Assembly (NCBI GenBank): GCA_015654985.1
Contig: JAATFW010000344.1
Location: forward strand, 1 to 38,427
Origin: Sphingobacteriales bacterium
GTDB lineage: Bacteria; Bacteroidota; Bacteroidia; Sphingobacteriales; Sphingobacteriaceae
DNA: 38,427 nt
Reading direction: 5' to 3'
The first letter of the stretch is position 1; each line of letters starts with the position of its first letter. The notes beneath the pieces were generated by a model. That model did no database searches. It was not told the origin of the DNA and was given only the letters and a program-made list of their open reading frames with translations. A program made the position numbers and the translations under genes. This document shows, in pieces, positions 18,490-26,006 of this stretch.

Positions 18490-18501
18490 GATTAATTAAT
18501 C
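18490..18501. promoter_or_regulatory. 12-bp palindrome upstream of the first Crp/Fnr-like gene
   Basis: GATTAATTAATC is a perfect palindrome ending 5 nt before the regulator's start codon. A -7-like TATTTTAG (one mismatch to TAnnTTTG) lies just upstream on the minus strand. It may be an autoregulatory site, but AT-rich palindromes also arise by chance. Confidence 0.3.
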
Positions 18502-18668
18502 TGCTAAAATAAGTTCCTTAATCATAAATAAAGTATTCTTCTTTAAGTTTCTCAGGTATGGCATACTTGCTATTTTCTGATCAGGAAAATTTTGAATGAA
18601 ACAAAAACAACCGATCAGGAGCAACAAATTATTTGACCTGAACCAACCAATTGTTCAAAACTACCCGA

Positions 18669-20435
18669 TTATCCTAAAACTGTCGCAGAAACATTCCGCC
18701 TTTCCCCAATCTGTTGCCGCCACATGGCATAATATAAACCTTTGCTTTCAAGCAGCTCCCCGTGTGATCCCGCTTCGGCGATCCGGCCTTTTTCCAGCAC
18801 ATAGATCGTATCGGCATGCATAATAGTAGACAAGCGGTGGGCGATCAGGATGGTCATTTGTTCCCGGCTGGCCGAAACTTCGCGGATCGTTTGGGTGATA
18901 TCCTCTTCCGTCAGAGAATCCAGCGCCGAAGTCGCCTCATCAAAGATCAGCAGCCGGGGCTGACGCAGTAAGGCACGCGCAATGGAAAGGCGCTGTTTTT
19001 CGCCGCCCGACAGCTTCATCCCGTTTTCGCCCAGTATAGTATTCAAGCCGTTGCCGGCTTTTGCGACCAGTGCCGTTGCCGAAGCTTTATCCAGGGCTTC
19101 CATCATTTCTTCATCGGTAGCAGATGGCTTCACAAACAGCAGGTTATCCCGGATAGTACCGGCATACAATTGTGTATCCTGTGTCACAAAACCGATCTGC
19201 CTGCGCAGCGGATTATAGCGGATGGAAGTTGATAATGCATCGTTAAAAAAAATGAAACCGCCGACAGGCGTGTACAAACCTACCAGCAATTTAACCAGGG
19301 TAGATTTACCAGAACCCGAGGGCCCGACAAAAGCGATCGTCTTTCCGCGTTCGATATGAAAGGAAATTCCGTCGATGGCATTAAAGCCGGCCGTACGGTG
19401 CCGGAAGACGACCTGCTCAAAGCGCAAACTTTCCAGTTCGCCGATCTCTACCGGCTCTTCAGGCCGCCGTTCGACGGATTTGTGCATTAACTGATCAAAA
19501 GTTTTAAAAGAGGCATCCGCCTCGCGGTAGAGCAGGATCAGGTTACCCAGGTCCTGCAGGGGAGTAAAGATCGCTGTTGAAATAAACTGCATCGCGATCA
19601 GCTCACCCGTGCTCAATACTTTACGAAAGATCAGCCAGAGCAAAATAAACAGAACGGATTGTTTCAGCAGGTTCAGCATATTCCCCTGCAAAAAAGAAAG
19701 CCAGCTCACTTTTTTTGCCTTGTACATTTCCAGGTTAAAGATCTTCAGCGTCTGTGCGTTCAGCCGGCGGATCTCTGCGAAGGTCAGGCCCAGGCTTTTA
19801 ACCAGCTCGATATTGCGCAGGCTCTCGGTAATCACCCCGGCCTGGGCATCGGTTTGCCTGTTAATGGAACGCTGCACTGTCTTGATCCTTTTGGACAGCA
19901 GGCCTGTTAATGAACCCAATACCACTATCCCGACAAAAAATACAGGTACCAGCAGCCAGTTCTTGCTCAGACTATAATACAAAAGGAAGGCAATTCCCAC
20001 CAGTGATGAGAACAATACCGTAATAAAGGAATTAATGAACCGCTCAGCGTCTGTCTTCACCTTCTGCAAAACCGAAAGCGTGGTGCCGCTCCGGGCTTCC
20101 TCAAACTCCTGGAAAGACAGGCGCAGGGTTTGTTTCAACCCATCATTGAATACCTGCATGCCGAACATTGCCACGGTCTTGCGGGTGAAAAAGTCCTGTA
20201 AGGATTTACACAATTTGGATAATAAAGCAATGCCCAGTGCGATGAGTAGCCAGTATACGATGCCGGTCACCAGTTGTCCTTCCGGATACGTTCGTTTTGG
20301 TGATGCGAACTGGTCAATAATATGACCAAAGATCACCGGATCAATCAGGCTCAGCAGTTGTGCTGCTGCGGCCAGTATCAGTGAAAGGATGACCAGGTTC
20401 CGGTGCGGTTGGAGGTATCGCCACAGTATCTTCAT
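18669..20435 (-). CDS. ABC exporter half-transporter (fused permease and ATPase)
   Basis: A 588-aa MsbA/MDR-type half-transporter that would act as a homodimer in the inner membrane. Six membrane helices fill residues about 14-300. The ATPase domain shows Walker A GPSGSGKST (371-379), Q-loop Gln419, signature LSGGEKQR (475-482), Walker B LLIFDEATSALD (495-506) and switch His533 in IAHRLST. The substrate cannot be predicted; relatives export lipids, drugs or peptides. It is a single gene with no adaptor or TolC partner nearby. Its GC content seems slightly higher than neighbouring regulators, but this was judged by eye only. Confidence 0.95.
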   Translation of the reverse strand: MKILWRYLQPHRNLVILSLILAAAAQLLSLIDPVIFGHIIDQFASPKRTYPEGQLVTGIVYWLLIALGIALLSKLCKSLQDFFTRKTVAMFGMQVFNDGLKQTLRLSFQEFEEARSGTTLSVLQKVKTDAERFINSFITVLFSSLVGIAFLLYYSLSKNWLLVPVFFVGIVVLGSLTGLLSKRIKTVQRSINRQTDAQAGVITESLRNIELVKSLGLTFAEIRRLNAQTLKIFNLEMYKAKKVSWLSFLQGNMLNLLKQSVLFILLWLIFRKVLSTGELIAMQFISTAIFTPLQDLGNLILLYREADASFKTFDQLMHKSVERRPEEPVEIGELESLRFEQVVFRHRTAGFNAIDGISFHIERGKTIAFVGPSGSGKSTLVKLLVGLYTPVGGFIFFNDALSTSIRYNPLRRQIGFVTQDTQLYAGTIRDNLLFVKPSATDEEMMEALDKASATALVAKAGNGLNTILGENGMKLSGGEKQRLSIARALLRQPRLLIFDEATSALDSLTEEDITQTIREVSASREQMTILIAHRLSTIMHADTIYVLEKGRIAEAGSHGELLESKGLYYAMWRQQIGERRNVSATVLG

Positions 20436-20526
20436 TTAAGAATAAGCAATTTACCCGGCGGATTGTTTAGTATAGTATTTTGCAGGTAGCTGCCAAAAAT
20501 AGAATAGGAGAAGCTTATGATCTCAA

Positions 20527-20724
20527 TTAATCATTCTCCTCTAATGTAAAAACCTCTTCTACCTGTTGATTAAAAACCTTAGTAATTTTTTAGAGCTAAA
20601 ACTATTGAAGGGACATATTTATTTGCTTCAATCGCGTTAGTAGTTTGCCTGCTAACTGAAGCTTTATCTGCCAGTCTTCCTGTGTCAGGCCTTTAACAGC
20701 GCGTTTCACCCTTATATTATTTGG
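20527..20724 (-). pseudogene. Decayed XRE-family helix-turn-helix regulator
   Basis: Three minus-strand frames join into one short XRE regulator. The first segment reads NNIRVKRAVKGLTQED, the second LADKASVSRQTTNAIEANKY followed by VPSIVLALK, the third TKVFNQQVEEVFTLEEND and a stop. The joins need one lost base near 20678 and one extra base in an A-run near 20587. The start codon is also gone, since in-frame stops come immediately upstream. Intact relatives are about 68 aa stand-alone repressors, usually beside a small membrane-protein gene. The HTH core is nearly intact, so decay is recent or the indels are sequencing errors. Confidence 0.75.
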
Positions 20725-21128
20725 TGGAAGAAAAAACGTTTATGAGGTTACAATAAGATTGCCACGTGGTTTTCTGAAAACAGAGGAGGTTTGCCTGAAA
20801 TATTTCCATTAAGGCATTATTCTCCGTTTGCTGCCAATCAGGTAATCGTTCCTCAGTGGTTTTCTGCAAGACCAGGATATCTACTCCCTGTGAACTTCTT
20901 TGTCGCCATCCCCGTAGCAGAGTGTTTAAAATCAAAACAATGTTTTTTGGACTAAATACCTGCATATAGTAATGCCGTGTTCTTTTCCGATTGTATATAT
21001 AACTGTAGCCCGGATTTAATTGCCGGTGTGTATTATTTTTATAGAAGTGTTTTAATTTATTATTATTATTCGGATCTTTCCATTATAAACGATTTGTTTG
21101 CAGGGAAACACTTTGAAATTCAAATGCT
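20725..21128. other. Spacer between the XRE remnant and the MBL-fold gene
   Basis: About 400 bp with one minus-strand ATG-opened frame of 82 codons (20717-20965) that matches no family I recognise. It may be further debris of the locus to which the XRE gene belonged. The plus-strand promoter of the MBL gene should lie here, but no exact TAnnTTTG was found. Confidence 0.4.
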
Positions 21129-21878
21129 ATGAAAAAGAACACGGTGATTGTTTTATTGATTATGTTATCCGCTTACAGTCAAATGACTGTTGCCCAAACT
21201 GATAAGTTCATTCCTGTCCAGGGAGTAGGGGTATTGCCTGTTTACCATGCCACCCTGGAGCTTAAATGGAACGGGAAAGTTATTTTATTTGATCCCAGTG
21301 TTGACGATAAACTGATAAAGGATATCAGAAAGCCGGATATTGTATTTTTGACAGACATTCATGCTGATCATCTCAACCCAGATAATCTGAATAAACTTGG
21401 ATTAACCGGCACTCCGATTGTTGCTCCGCAGGCTGTGGCTGATAAACTGCCGGACAGCCTGAAAAAGAATGTAATTGTGATTGCCAACGGAGAAAAGAAA
21501 GAATGGAATGGCATCGGGTTTGAGGCCGTCCCCATGTATAATCTGCCGGGTGCCAGGGAGGCCTATCACACCAGGGGGAGGGGGAACGGGTATGTTCTGA
21601 CTTTAGGCAGTAAGCGGATCTATATCAGCGGCGATACGGAAGATATTCCAGAAATGCGGGCGCTGAAAAAAATTGATCTGGCTTTTATATGTATGAACTT
21701 ACCTTATACGATGACGGTAGAGCAGGCAGCAGGCGGGGTGGCCGCATTTAAGCCAAAAGAAGTGATTCCATACCATTACAGGGGAGGCTCCGGCTTTTCC
21801 GATATTAAAAAATTTCAGCAATTGGTTGTTCAGAGCGACCCGGGCATCACGGTCAGGTTATTGAATTTTTACCCGTAA
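21129..21878 (+). CDS. Secreted MBL-fold metallo-hydrolase (UlaG-like)
   Basis: A 249-aa protein with a signal peptide (KKNTVIVLLIMLSAYSQMTVAQ), so periplasmic or surface-exposed. The core is a metallo-beta-lactamase fold: DPSVDD near residue 55, the metal motif TDIHADHLN at 75-83, ISGDTEDIPEM near 170 and PYHYRGG near 215. The first histidine of the usual HxHxDH motif is an aspartate (Asp76); the others (His78, Asp80, His81) are present. The substrate is unknown. A short out-of-frame ATG at 21124 ends at once, so ATG 21129 is the start. No operon partner is evident. Confidence 0.88.
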   Translation: MKKNTVIVLLIMLSAYSQMTVAQTDKFIPVQGVGVLPVYHATLELKWNGKVILFDPSVDDKLIKDIRKPDIVFLTDIHADHLNPDNLNKLGLTGTPIVAPQAVADKLPDSLKKNVIVIANGEKKEWNGIGFEAVPMYNLPGAREAYHTRGRGNGYVLTLGSKRIYISGDTEDIPEMRALKKIDLAFICMNLPYTMTVEQAAGGVAAFKPKEVIPYHYRGGSGFSDIKKFQQLVVQSDPGITVRLLNFYP

Positions 21879-21897
21879 GTTCGTTCTTTCGCTGTGT

Positions 21898-22134
21898 AAT
21901 ACATTTGAAGCAATTCTTGGAAATAGGCTGAAACCGACAAAATATACAACCTATTCTTTCAGACTGACGGTTGGTATGCAGCGAAAAACAGTCTGAATTT
22001 TATTGAAACAGGCAGCAGACATAGCCGGATATTCAAGAGCCTGGGCAGGGAAATTGGGTACCAGAGGCGTTACTCCTGATGCCTCCTTTATATCGGGTAC
22101 TACACTGAACGCAGATGGCGAAAAAAATGCATAA
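21898..22134 (+). pseudogene. Possible decayed ORF of unknown family
   Basis: One plus-strand frame runs 78 codons to a TAA at 22132-22134, interrupted only by a TGA at 21994-21996. Its composition looks protein-like (for example QAADIAGYSRAWAGKLGTRG and VTPDASFISGTTLNADGEKN), but there is no start codon and I do not recognise the family. It may be the 3' end of a lost gene. Confidence 0.3.
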
Positions 22135-22169
22135 ATAATTACTATTGGAGCGAAAATAAAAATTACGCA

Positions 22170-22877
22170 ATGAACGTACATTATTTGCAGCACGTACCTT
22201 TCGAAGGACTGGGTTATATAGAAACGTGGTTGACGGAAAATAATCATATTATTTCTGCAACCCGTTTTTATGAACAAGATTATTGTTTACCAGCCATTGA
22301 AGAAATAGATGCTTTGATCATTCTTGGCGGACCGATGGGTGTTTACGATGAGCATCAGTATCCCTCGCTGCAAAGGGAAAAGGTTTTCATAGAAGAGTTC
22401 ATCCGGACGAATAAAAAAGTTTTGGGCATTTGTCTGGGAGCTCAATTGATGGCTGTTTGCCTGGGAGCTAAAGTTTATAAGGCTGTCAACAAGGAAATCG
22501 GTTGGTACACTATAACCCCCACAGAAGAATGCAAAGGGATTCCCTGGTTTTATGATCTGTTTAAAAACAATCCGACAGTTTTCCATTGGCACGGAGATAA
22601 ATTTCAAATTCCTTGTAATGGAAGTATTAATCTGTTATCATCGGAAGCCAACAACAATCAGGCATTTTATCATAATGAAAACGTAATAGGTTTGCAGTTT
22701 CACCTCGAAGTAACCGGGCCGTCATTAACACAAATGCTATTAAACGGCTTGCATGAATTGAAAGAAAAACCATATATCCAAAATGTGGAACAGATAAAAA
22801 ATGGCCAAAAGAATATCGAAATTTGTAATAATATTATGGCTGATATATTGAGGAACTGGTTAACGGGCGATGAGTAA
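22170..22877 (+). CDS. Class I glutamine amidotransferase (GMP-synthase-like)
   Basis: A 235-aa stand-alone class I glutamine amidotransferase domain. The catalytic triad is visible: Cys88 in GICLGAQ, His178 and Glu180 in LQFHLE. The oxyanion segment is LGGPMGVYD (52-60). Stand-alone members resemble the GuaA N-terminal domain but often act in other pathways, some as glutamine or gamma-glutamyl hydrolases, so the acceptor is unknown. ATG at 22170 gives the expected N-terminus. The gene ends 11 bp before the convergent VOC gene, with no terminator between them. Confidence 0.9.
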   Translation: MNVHYLQHVPFEGLGYIETWLTENNHIISATRFYEQDYCLPAIEEIDALIILGGPMGVYDEHQYPSLQREKVFIEEFIRTNKKVLGICLGAQLMAVCLGAKVYKAVNKEIGWYTITPTEECKGIPWFYDLFKNNPTVFHWHGDKFQIPCNGSINLLSSEANNNQAFYHNENVIGLQFHLEVTGPSLTQMLLNGLHELKEKPYIQNVEQIKNGQKNIEICNNIMADILRNWLTGDE

Positions 22878-22888
22878 AAATGCCCTGT

Positions 22889-23737
22889 TTATTCCGCCGC
22901 TTTTTCCAAAGCTTTAATATCAAATTTTGTCATCTTCATGAATGCCTCCATAACTTTTGGTGCCTTCTCCGGGTCGGCCATGAATTTACCCAATATAGAG
23001 GGCACGATTTGCCACCACAGGCCAAAGGAATCCTGGCACCAGCCGCACATGGCTTCTTTGCCACCCTCTGTGAGGTTGAGCCAAAAGAAATCAATTTCTT
23101 CCTGGGTATCGCAATTTACCACCAGGCTGACACCCTGGTTAAAACTAAACTTATGGGGGAACGAACTGTCCATTGCCGACATTTTAAAGCCATTGACGGT
23201 AAACTGTCCATATTTTATATTCCCTTCCGTATCATGGTCGCCGGCTTCGTAGCGGGCTATTAACCCTACAGCAGAGTTCTCAAATAAGGATGTGTAAAAA
23301 TCGATGGCCTTTTCGGCTTTCCCGTTTTGATCACCTGTAAACATCAGGCTGGGAAATATGGCGGGTTGCTGGTTTTCACCAGGGGTACCCAGCGATAGTT
23401 GCCAGGAAACGCCGTATTTATCCTCAACCCAACCGTACTTCGTACTCCATGGGTAGCTATCAAGGGGCATCAGAATATTTCCTCCTTCGCCGAGAATCTT
23501 CCAGGCAGTATCAATTTCCTCTGCAGATTCGCAAATGGTAAAGAAGGAGACCGACGGATTTGGCTTATAATACGGGCCGCCATTTAATCCCATAAATTGT
23601 TTACCCTTAATATGAAAGGTAACAACCATAGGAGTACATATTTTTAATTCCGAGCTGGTAAATACAGAACAATAGAGTTCTGCGGCTTCTTTGGCGTCGT
23701 CGTTAAACCAGATGCAGGGATATATGGAGTTGTTCAT
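22889..23737 (-). CDS. VOC-family protein with two PhnB-like domains
   Basis: A 282-aa protein made of two tandem glyoxalase/bleomycin-resistance-type (PhnB, 3-demethylubiquinone methyltransferase-like) domains. The first starts IYPCIWFNDDAKEAAELYCSVF and ends near KYGVSWQLSL. The second starts FPSLMFTGDQNGKAEKAIDFY and ends near DSFGLWWQIVPS. Each repeats the fold core with the typical W/F-Q near the domain end. Function within the family is very variable and not predictable here. It is the third gene of an operon, 25 bp after the SRPBCC gene, probably controlled by the Crp/Fnr-like regulator upstream. Confidence 0.88.
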   Translation of the reverse strand: MNNSIYPCIWFNDDAKEAAELYCSVFTSSELKICTPMVVTFHIKGKQFMGLNGGPYYKPNPSVSFFTICESAEEIDTAWKILGEGGNILMPLDSYPWSTKYGWVEDKYGVSWQLSLGTPGENQQPAIFPSLMFTGDQNGKAEKAIDFYTSLFENSAVGLIARYEAGDHDTEGNIKYGQFTVNGFKMSAMDSSFPHKFSFNQGVSLVVNCDTQEEIDFFWLNLTEGGKEAMCGWCQDSFGLWWQIVPSILGKFMADPEKAPKVMEAFMKMTKFDIKALEKAAE

Positions 23738-23762
23738 AATGCGATGTTATGGTCTAAATAAT

Positions 23763-24212
23763 TTATGCTTCGCAAAGTGCTTTCAGTTTTTCCAATGCTT
23801 TGGGATAAGTTTCTTTGAAATAGGCAAGCATCTTATCGTTTACGTCTACTTCAACAGTAAGATCGGTCAGTCCGTTGCGTTCCTCAAAAGAATAATTTTC
23901 ATAACCTCCTGCCCAGCCTTCAATCTCAGGTCCTTCGGTGACTTCCTTATCGCCGTCGAGCAACCCGGTGTATAGAATAGAAACATATTGATTAGGGATA
24001 TTCTCTTTAATTATGCCAACCATCCCTTCTTTTTTACCTTCTTTGCTGATGCCTGTAAATAAGATTTTAGCATCTTTAGCCCAACTGCCTTCGAAGCCGG
24101 ATGTAGGATTAAACACCGCCGTCCATTGTTTGAAAGTATCCGGCCCCAGCATGGTATCATATACTTTTTCTGCTCCAGCCTTGATGCTGGTCTTAAATTG
24201 CATTCTTTCCAT
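23763..24212 (-). CDS. SRPBCC/START-like domain protein (AHSA1-like)
   Basis: A 149-aa single-domain protein. The N-terminus FKTSIKAGAEKVYDTMLGPDTFKQW is typical of the AHSA1/SRPBCC hydrophobic-ligand-binding fold, and the C-terminal helix is AYFKETYPKALEKLKAL. No catalytic residues can be named. It sits between two VOC-family genes on the same strand with gaps of 24 and 25 bp, a gene set I recall as common in Bacteroidota, so the three probably serve one unknown process. Confidence 0.85.
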   Translation of the reverse strand: MERMQFKTSIKAGAEKVYDTMLGPDTFKQWTAVFNPTSGFEGSWAKDAKILFTGISKEGKKEGMVGIIKENIPNQYVSILYTGLLDGDKEVTEGPEIEGWAGGYENYSFEERNGLTDLTVEVDVNDKMLAYFKETYPKALEKLKALCEA

Positions 24213-24236
24213 GGTTCTTTTTTTAAAGGTATCTGC

Positions 24237-24653
24237 TTATTTGTTAGTAAAATTGATCATCCAGCAAACGCCATATTTATCCTTAAAGGAACCGAAGTAA
24301 TCACCCCAGAACATATCATCTAAAGGCATTTCGATTGTGCCTCCTTCAGACAGCCCGTTGAAGATCCTGGTGGCTTCATCGCGGCTGTCTGGTGAAACAG
24401 AAATGTAATTGTTATTGCCTGGGTTCAATACGTGCCCCATCGATTTCACGCAGTCGGACGCCATTAGAAACTGCCCGTCGCCGATGGGCAGGGAAACATG
24501 CATCACAAGATTTTTTTCTTCATCCGGAAGATTTTCTGTTCCGGGTGCATCGCCCATTTTCTGAATAAATAATTCGCCACCGAAAACTGACTGGTAAAAT
24601 TTGAAAGCTTCTTCTGCTTTCGCATCAAAATTTAAATACGGATTAACTTTCAT
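24237..24653 (-). CDS. VOC-family PhnB-like protein
   Basis: From the ATG at 24653 this is a 138-aa single-domain VOC protein (VNPYLNFDAKAEEAFKFYQ at the start, DKYGVCWMINF at the end), the PhnB-like pattern. An upstream in-frame TTG at 24677 is rejected because it forms the end of the TAGCTTTG promoter box. It is the first gene of the VOC-SRPBCC-VOC operon and follows the second Crp/Fnr-like regulator gene. A -7 box and a palindrome lie in the 78-bp gap between them. Confidence 0.88.
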   Translation of the reverse strand: MKVNPYLNFDAKAEEAFKFYQSVFGGELFIQKMGDAPGTENLPDEEKNLVMHVSLPIGDGQFLMASDCVKSMGHVLNPGNNNYISVSPDSRDEATRIFNGLSEGGTIEMPLDDMFWGDYFGSFKDKYGVCWMINFTNK

Positions 24654-24674
24654 AGCATGGTTGTTTTTATATAA

Positions 24675-24682
24675 CAAAGCTA
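24675..24682 (-). promoter_or_regulatory. -7 promoter element of the VOC-SRPBCC-VOC operon (TAGCTTTG)
   Basis: An exact TAnnTTTG match on the minus strand, 21 nt before the ATG at 24653. No -33 TTTG is seen at the normal distance; a perfect palindrome lies upstream instead. Confidence 0.65.
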
Positions 24683-24703
24683 CGGTAATCCGGGTTTAAT
24701 CCA

Positions 24704-24719
24704 CTTGCCATAAGGCAAG
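24704..24719 (-). promoter_or_regulatory. Predicted Crp/Fnr-like activator site, CTTGCCATAAGGCAAG
   Basis: A palindrome with perfect 6-bp arms (CTTGCC and GGCAAG) and a 4-nt centre ATAA, between the second Crp/Fnr-like gene and the operon it precedes. Its centre is 36.5 nt upstream of the last base of the -7 box, the same distance as at the first Crp/Fnr-like locus (17880-17895). Confidence 0.65.
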
Positions 24720-24731
24720 AAATGAATCGGA

Positions 24732-25301
24732 CTACCTGGTAAGTTCTTTTCTGATCCTGCTTAAAGAGGTGTCTGTAATGCCAAGATAACTGGCTATAAA
24801 TTTTAAAGGGGCTTGCTGCAAAATCCGGGGATGTTGCTCCTGTAAACTTTTATACCGCTCGCTTGCCGAATCGGTGATCATCGATATCGTACGTTGTTTT
24901 AACTGAAATAAACTTTTAGACATCCAGGCTCTTCCCCATTCATTGAAGCCTTTGATGGAGTGGTACAAAACCTGGAATTTGTCGAGATCGATAACATAGC
25001 ATGTACAGTCAGTTAAGGCCTGAAAATACTCCACAGTAGGTACCTGATGAAACAGCGATATGACATCTATTGCAATTTCATTTTTTTCAATAAACCCGGT
25101 GGTGATATCATTTCCATTAAAATCGTGTACATAAGACCGAACCATGCCTTCGCCTATGCAGAAATACGAATTAGACACCTGTCCTTTCTTTAGCAAATAA
25201 TCGCCCTTTTTGAAATCTACCAGCGTGTGTGCCTCAAAAATAGTTTCAAGCTGAGATGGCGTTAACAGAGGATGTTGATATATGAGTTGCAATACTGGCA
25301 T
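24732..25301 (-). CDS. Crp/Fnr-family transcriptional regulator (second of two)
   Basis: A 189-aa regulator with an N-terminal cyclic-nucleotide-binding-like barrel (FKKGDYLLKKGQVSNSYFCI and so on, residues about 28-120) and a C-terminal helix-turn-helix KFIASYLGITDTSLSRIRKEL. As in its relative at 17900-18484, true cAMP-binding and Fe-S features are not apparent. The recognition helix differs from the first regulator (ITDTSLSRIRK against VSSVHLSRIKS), in line with the different arms of the two palindromes. Immediately upstream on the same strand lies an HxlR gene remnant with a preserved promoter, which may now drive this gene. Confidence 0.92.
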   Translation of the reverse strand: MPVLQLIYQHPLLTPSQLETIFEAHTLVDFKKGDYLLKKGQVSNSYFCIGEGMVRSYVHDFNGNDITTGFIEKNEIAIDVISLFHQVPTVEYFQALTDCTCYVIDLDKFQVLYHSIKGFNEWGRAWMSKSLFQLKQRTISMITDSASERYKSLQEQHPRILQQAPLKFIASYLGITDTSLSRIRKELTR

Positions 25302-25318
25302 GACTGAATATAATATGC

Positions 25319-25497
25319 TTTTAACTGAATATTCAAAATCCTTCGTGAAGCATCCGGAATTTTACATGGCAATTCGCCTGGGCGTTATGTTCTTCGTTAA
25401 CAAAGCATAGCAAACGGACTTTCCATTTGCCGTAAAACATTTCACCAATCAGATCAGGGCCACACTTCACGCTCAATGGTATTTTTCCCTTATACAT
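25319..25497 (-). pseudogene. HxlR-family regulator remnant (N-terminal part, frameshifted)
   Basis: From ATG 25497 the minus strand reads MYKGKIPLSVKCGPDLIGEM then FYGKWKVRLLCFVNEEH, the classic start of an HxlR winged-helix regulator with its conserved Cys. After about 37 codons a single-base loss near 25385 shifts the frame; the next frame continues RPGELPCKIPDASRRILNIQ, the HxlR recognition helix region. The rest of the gene is missing, and the second Crp/Fnr-like gene starts 18 bp further. HxlR genes are usually divergent to the reductase they control; here the divergent partner is the SDR remnant at 25541. Confidence 0.8.
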
Positions 25498-25501
25498 AAG
25501 A

Positions 25502-25509
25502 CAAATGTA
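25502..25509 (-). promoter_or_regulatory. Preserved -7 element of the HxlR remnant (TACATTTG)
   Basis: An exact TAnnTTTG on the minus strand, 4 nt before the remnant's ATG, with a possible -33 TTG about 19-20 nt upstream. The nearest intact gene in this direction is the Crp/Fnr-like gene at 25301. Confidence 0.5.
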
Positions 25510-25540
25510 ACCGTATGTTCTAAAGTGTGCAATAGGGGAG

Positions 25541-25800
25541 GTAACCAATCCTGAATCTATTTATGGTGTCATTCGACAAGGCATTGAAAAATTTGGTTAG
25601 ATAAATGCGTTGGTAAATAATGCCGGATAAGGGTAACATGACTTTTTGAAGCCGTTTCGTCCGAAAAAAATACAGGAACAGATTGATGTGAACGTCTTTG
25701 AGTTGATGAATGTAACAAGAGCTGTTCTGCCATATTGCAAAAGCCGGAAAATCAGGCGCCAATATTTAAGAGATGGCAGGTAATGACGGTACCTACTGCC
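25541..25800 (+). pseudogene. Short-chain dehydrogenase/reductase remnant
   Basis: One plus-strand frame reads VTNPESIYGVIRQGIEKFG, then after a stop INALVNNAG, the SDR NNAG motif, then two more in-frame stops and KIQEQIDVNVFELMNVTRAV followed by LPYCKSR, the helix after NNAG. A later frame adds SGANI. The three stops and the missing N-terminal TGxxxGIG part and C-terminal YxxxK half show it is dead. It lies divergent to the HxlR remnant, the usual HxlR/SDR arrangement. Confidence 0.8.
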
Positions 25801-25960
25801 TGACCAGACGCTTACCTGGCGCTCATCTTATCAGGATCATATAGGGATTATGTCGGGATAATGTTGGACTTTTATCCGACATTATCCCGACATGATCCCT
25901 ATGAGATGCCGATATTATCCCCATATGATCAGGGTTTGGTTAGGCGCTGGTTAGGAAATT
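25801..25960. repeat. Long palindromic intergenic repeat
   Basis: The core is a 28-bp inverted repeat, 25841-25868 against 25875-25902, with a 6-nt loop CTTTTA and two T/C differences that would be G-U pairs in plus-strand RNA. Outside it GATCATATAGGG (25835-25846) is mirrored by CCCCATATGATC (25919-25930), and flanks repeat degenerate ACCAGNCGCTTACC-like units. The whole looks like an inserted repetitive element (REP/MITE-like) between the SDR remnant and the TetR gene. It encodes no protein. Confidence 0.7.
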
Positions 25961-26006
25961 GGCTGGGGTATGTACTACCGGAAAGCTTTATTCATTATAC
26001 GATTTT

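Noticed and set aside
20717-20965. 82-aa minus-strand frame upstream of the XRE remnant
   Set aside because: No recognisable family and no promoter or neighbour support; kept only as spacer.
24654-24677. TTG-started extension of the VOC protein
   Set aside because: The TTG is part of the TAGCTTTG promoter box.
25333-25548. 71-aa frame as an intact gene
   Set aside because: It is an HxlR N-terminus cut by a frameshift; its first 17 codons are promoter sequence.
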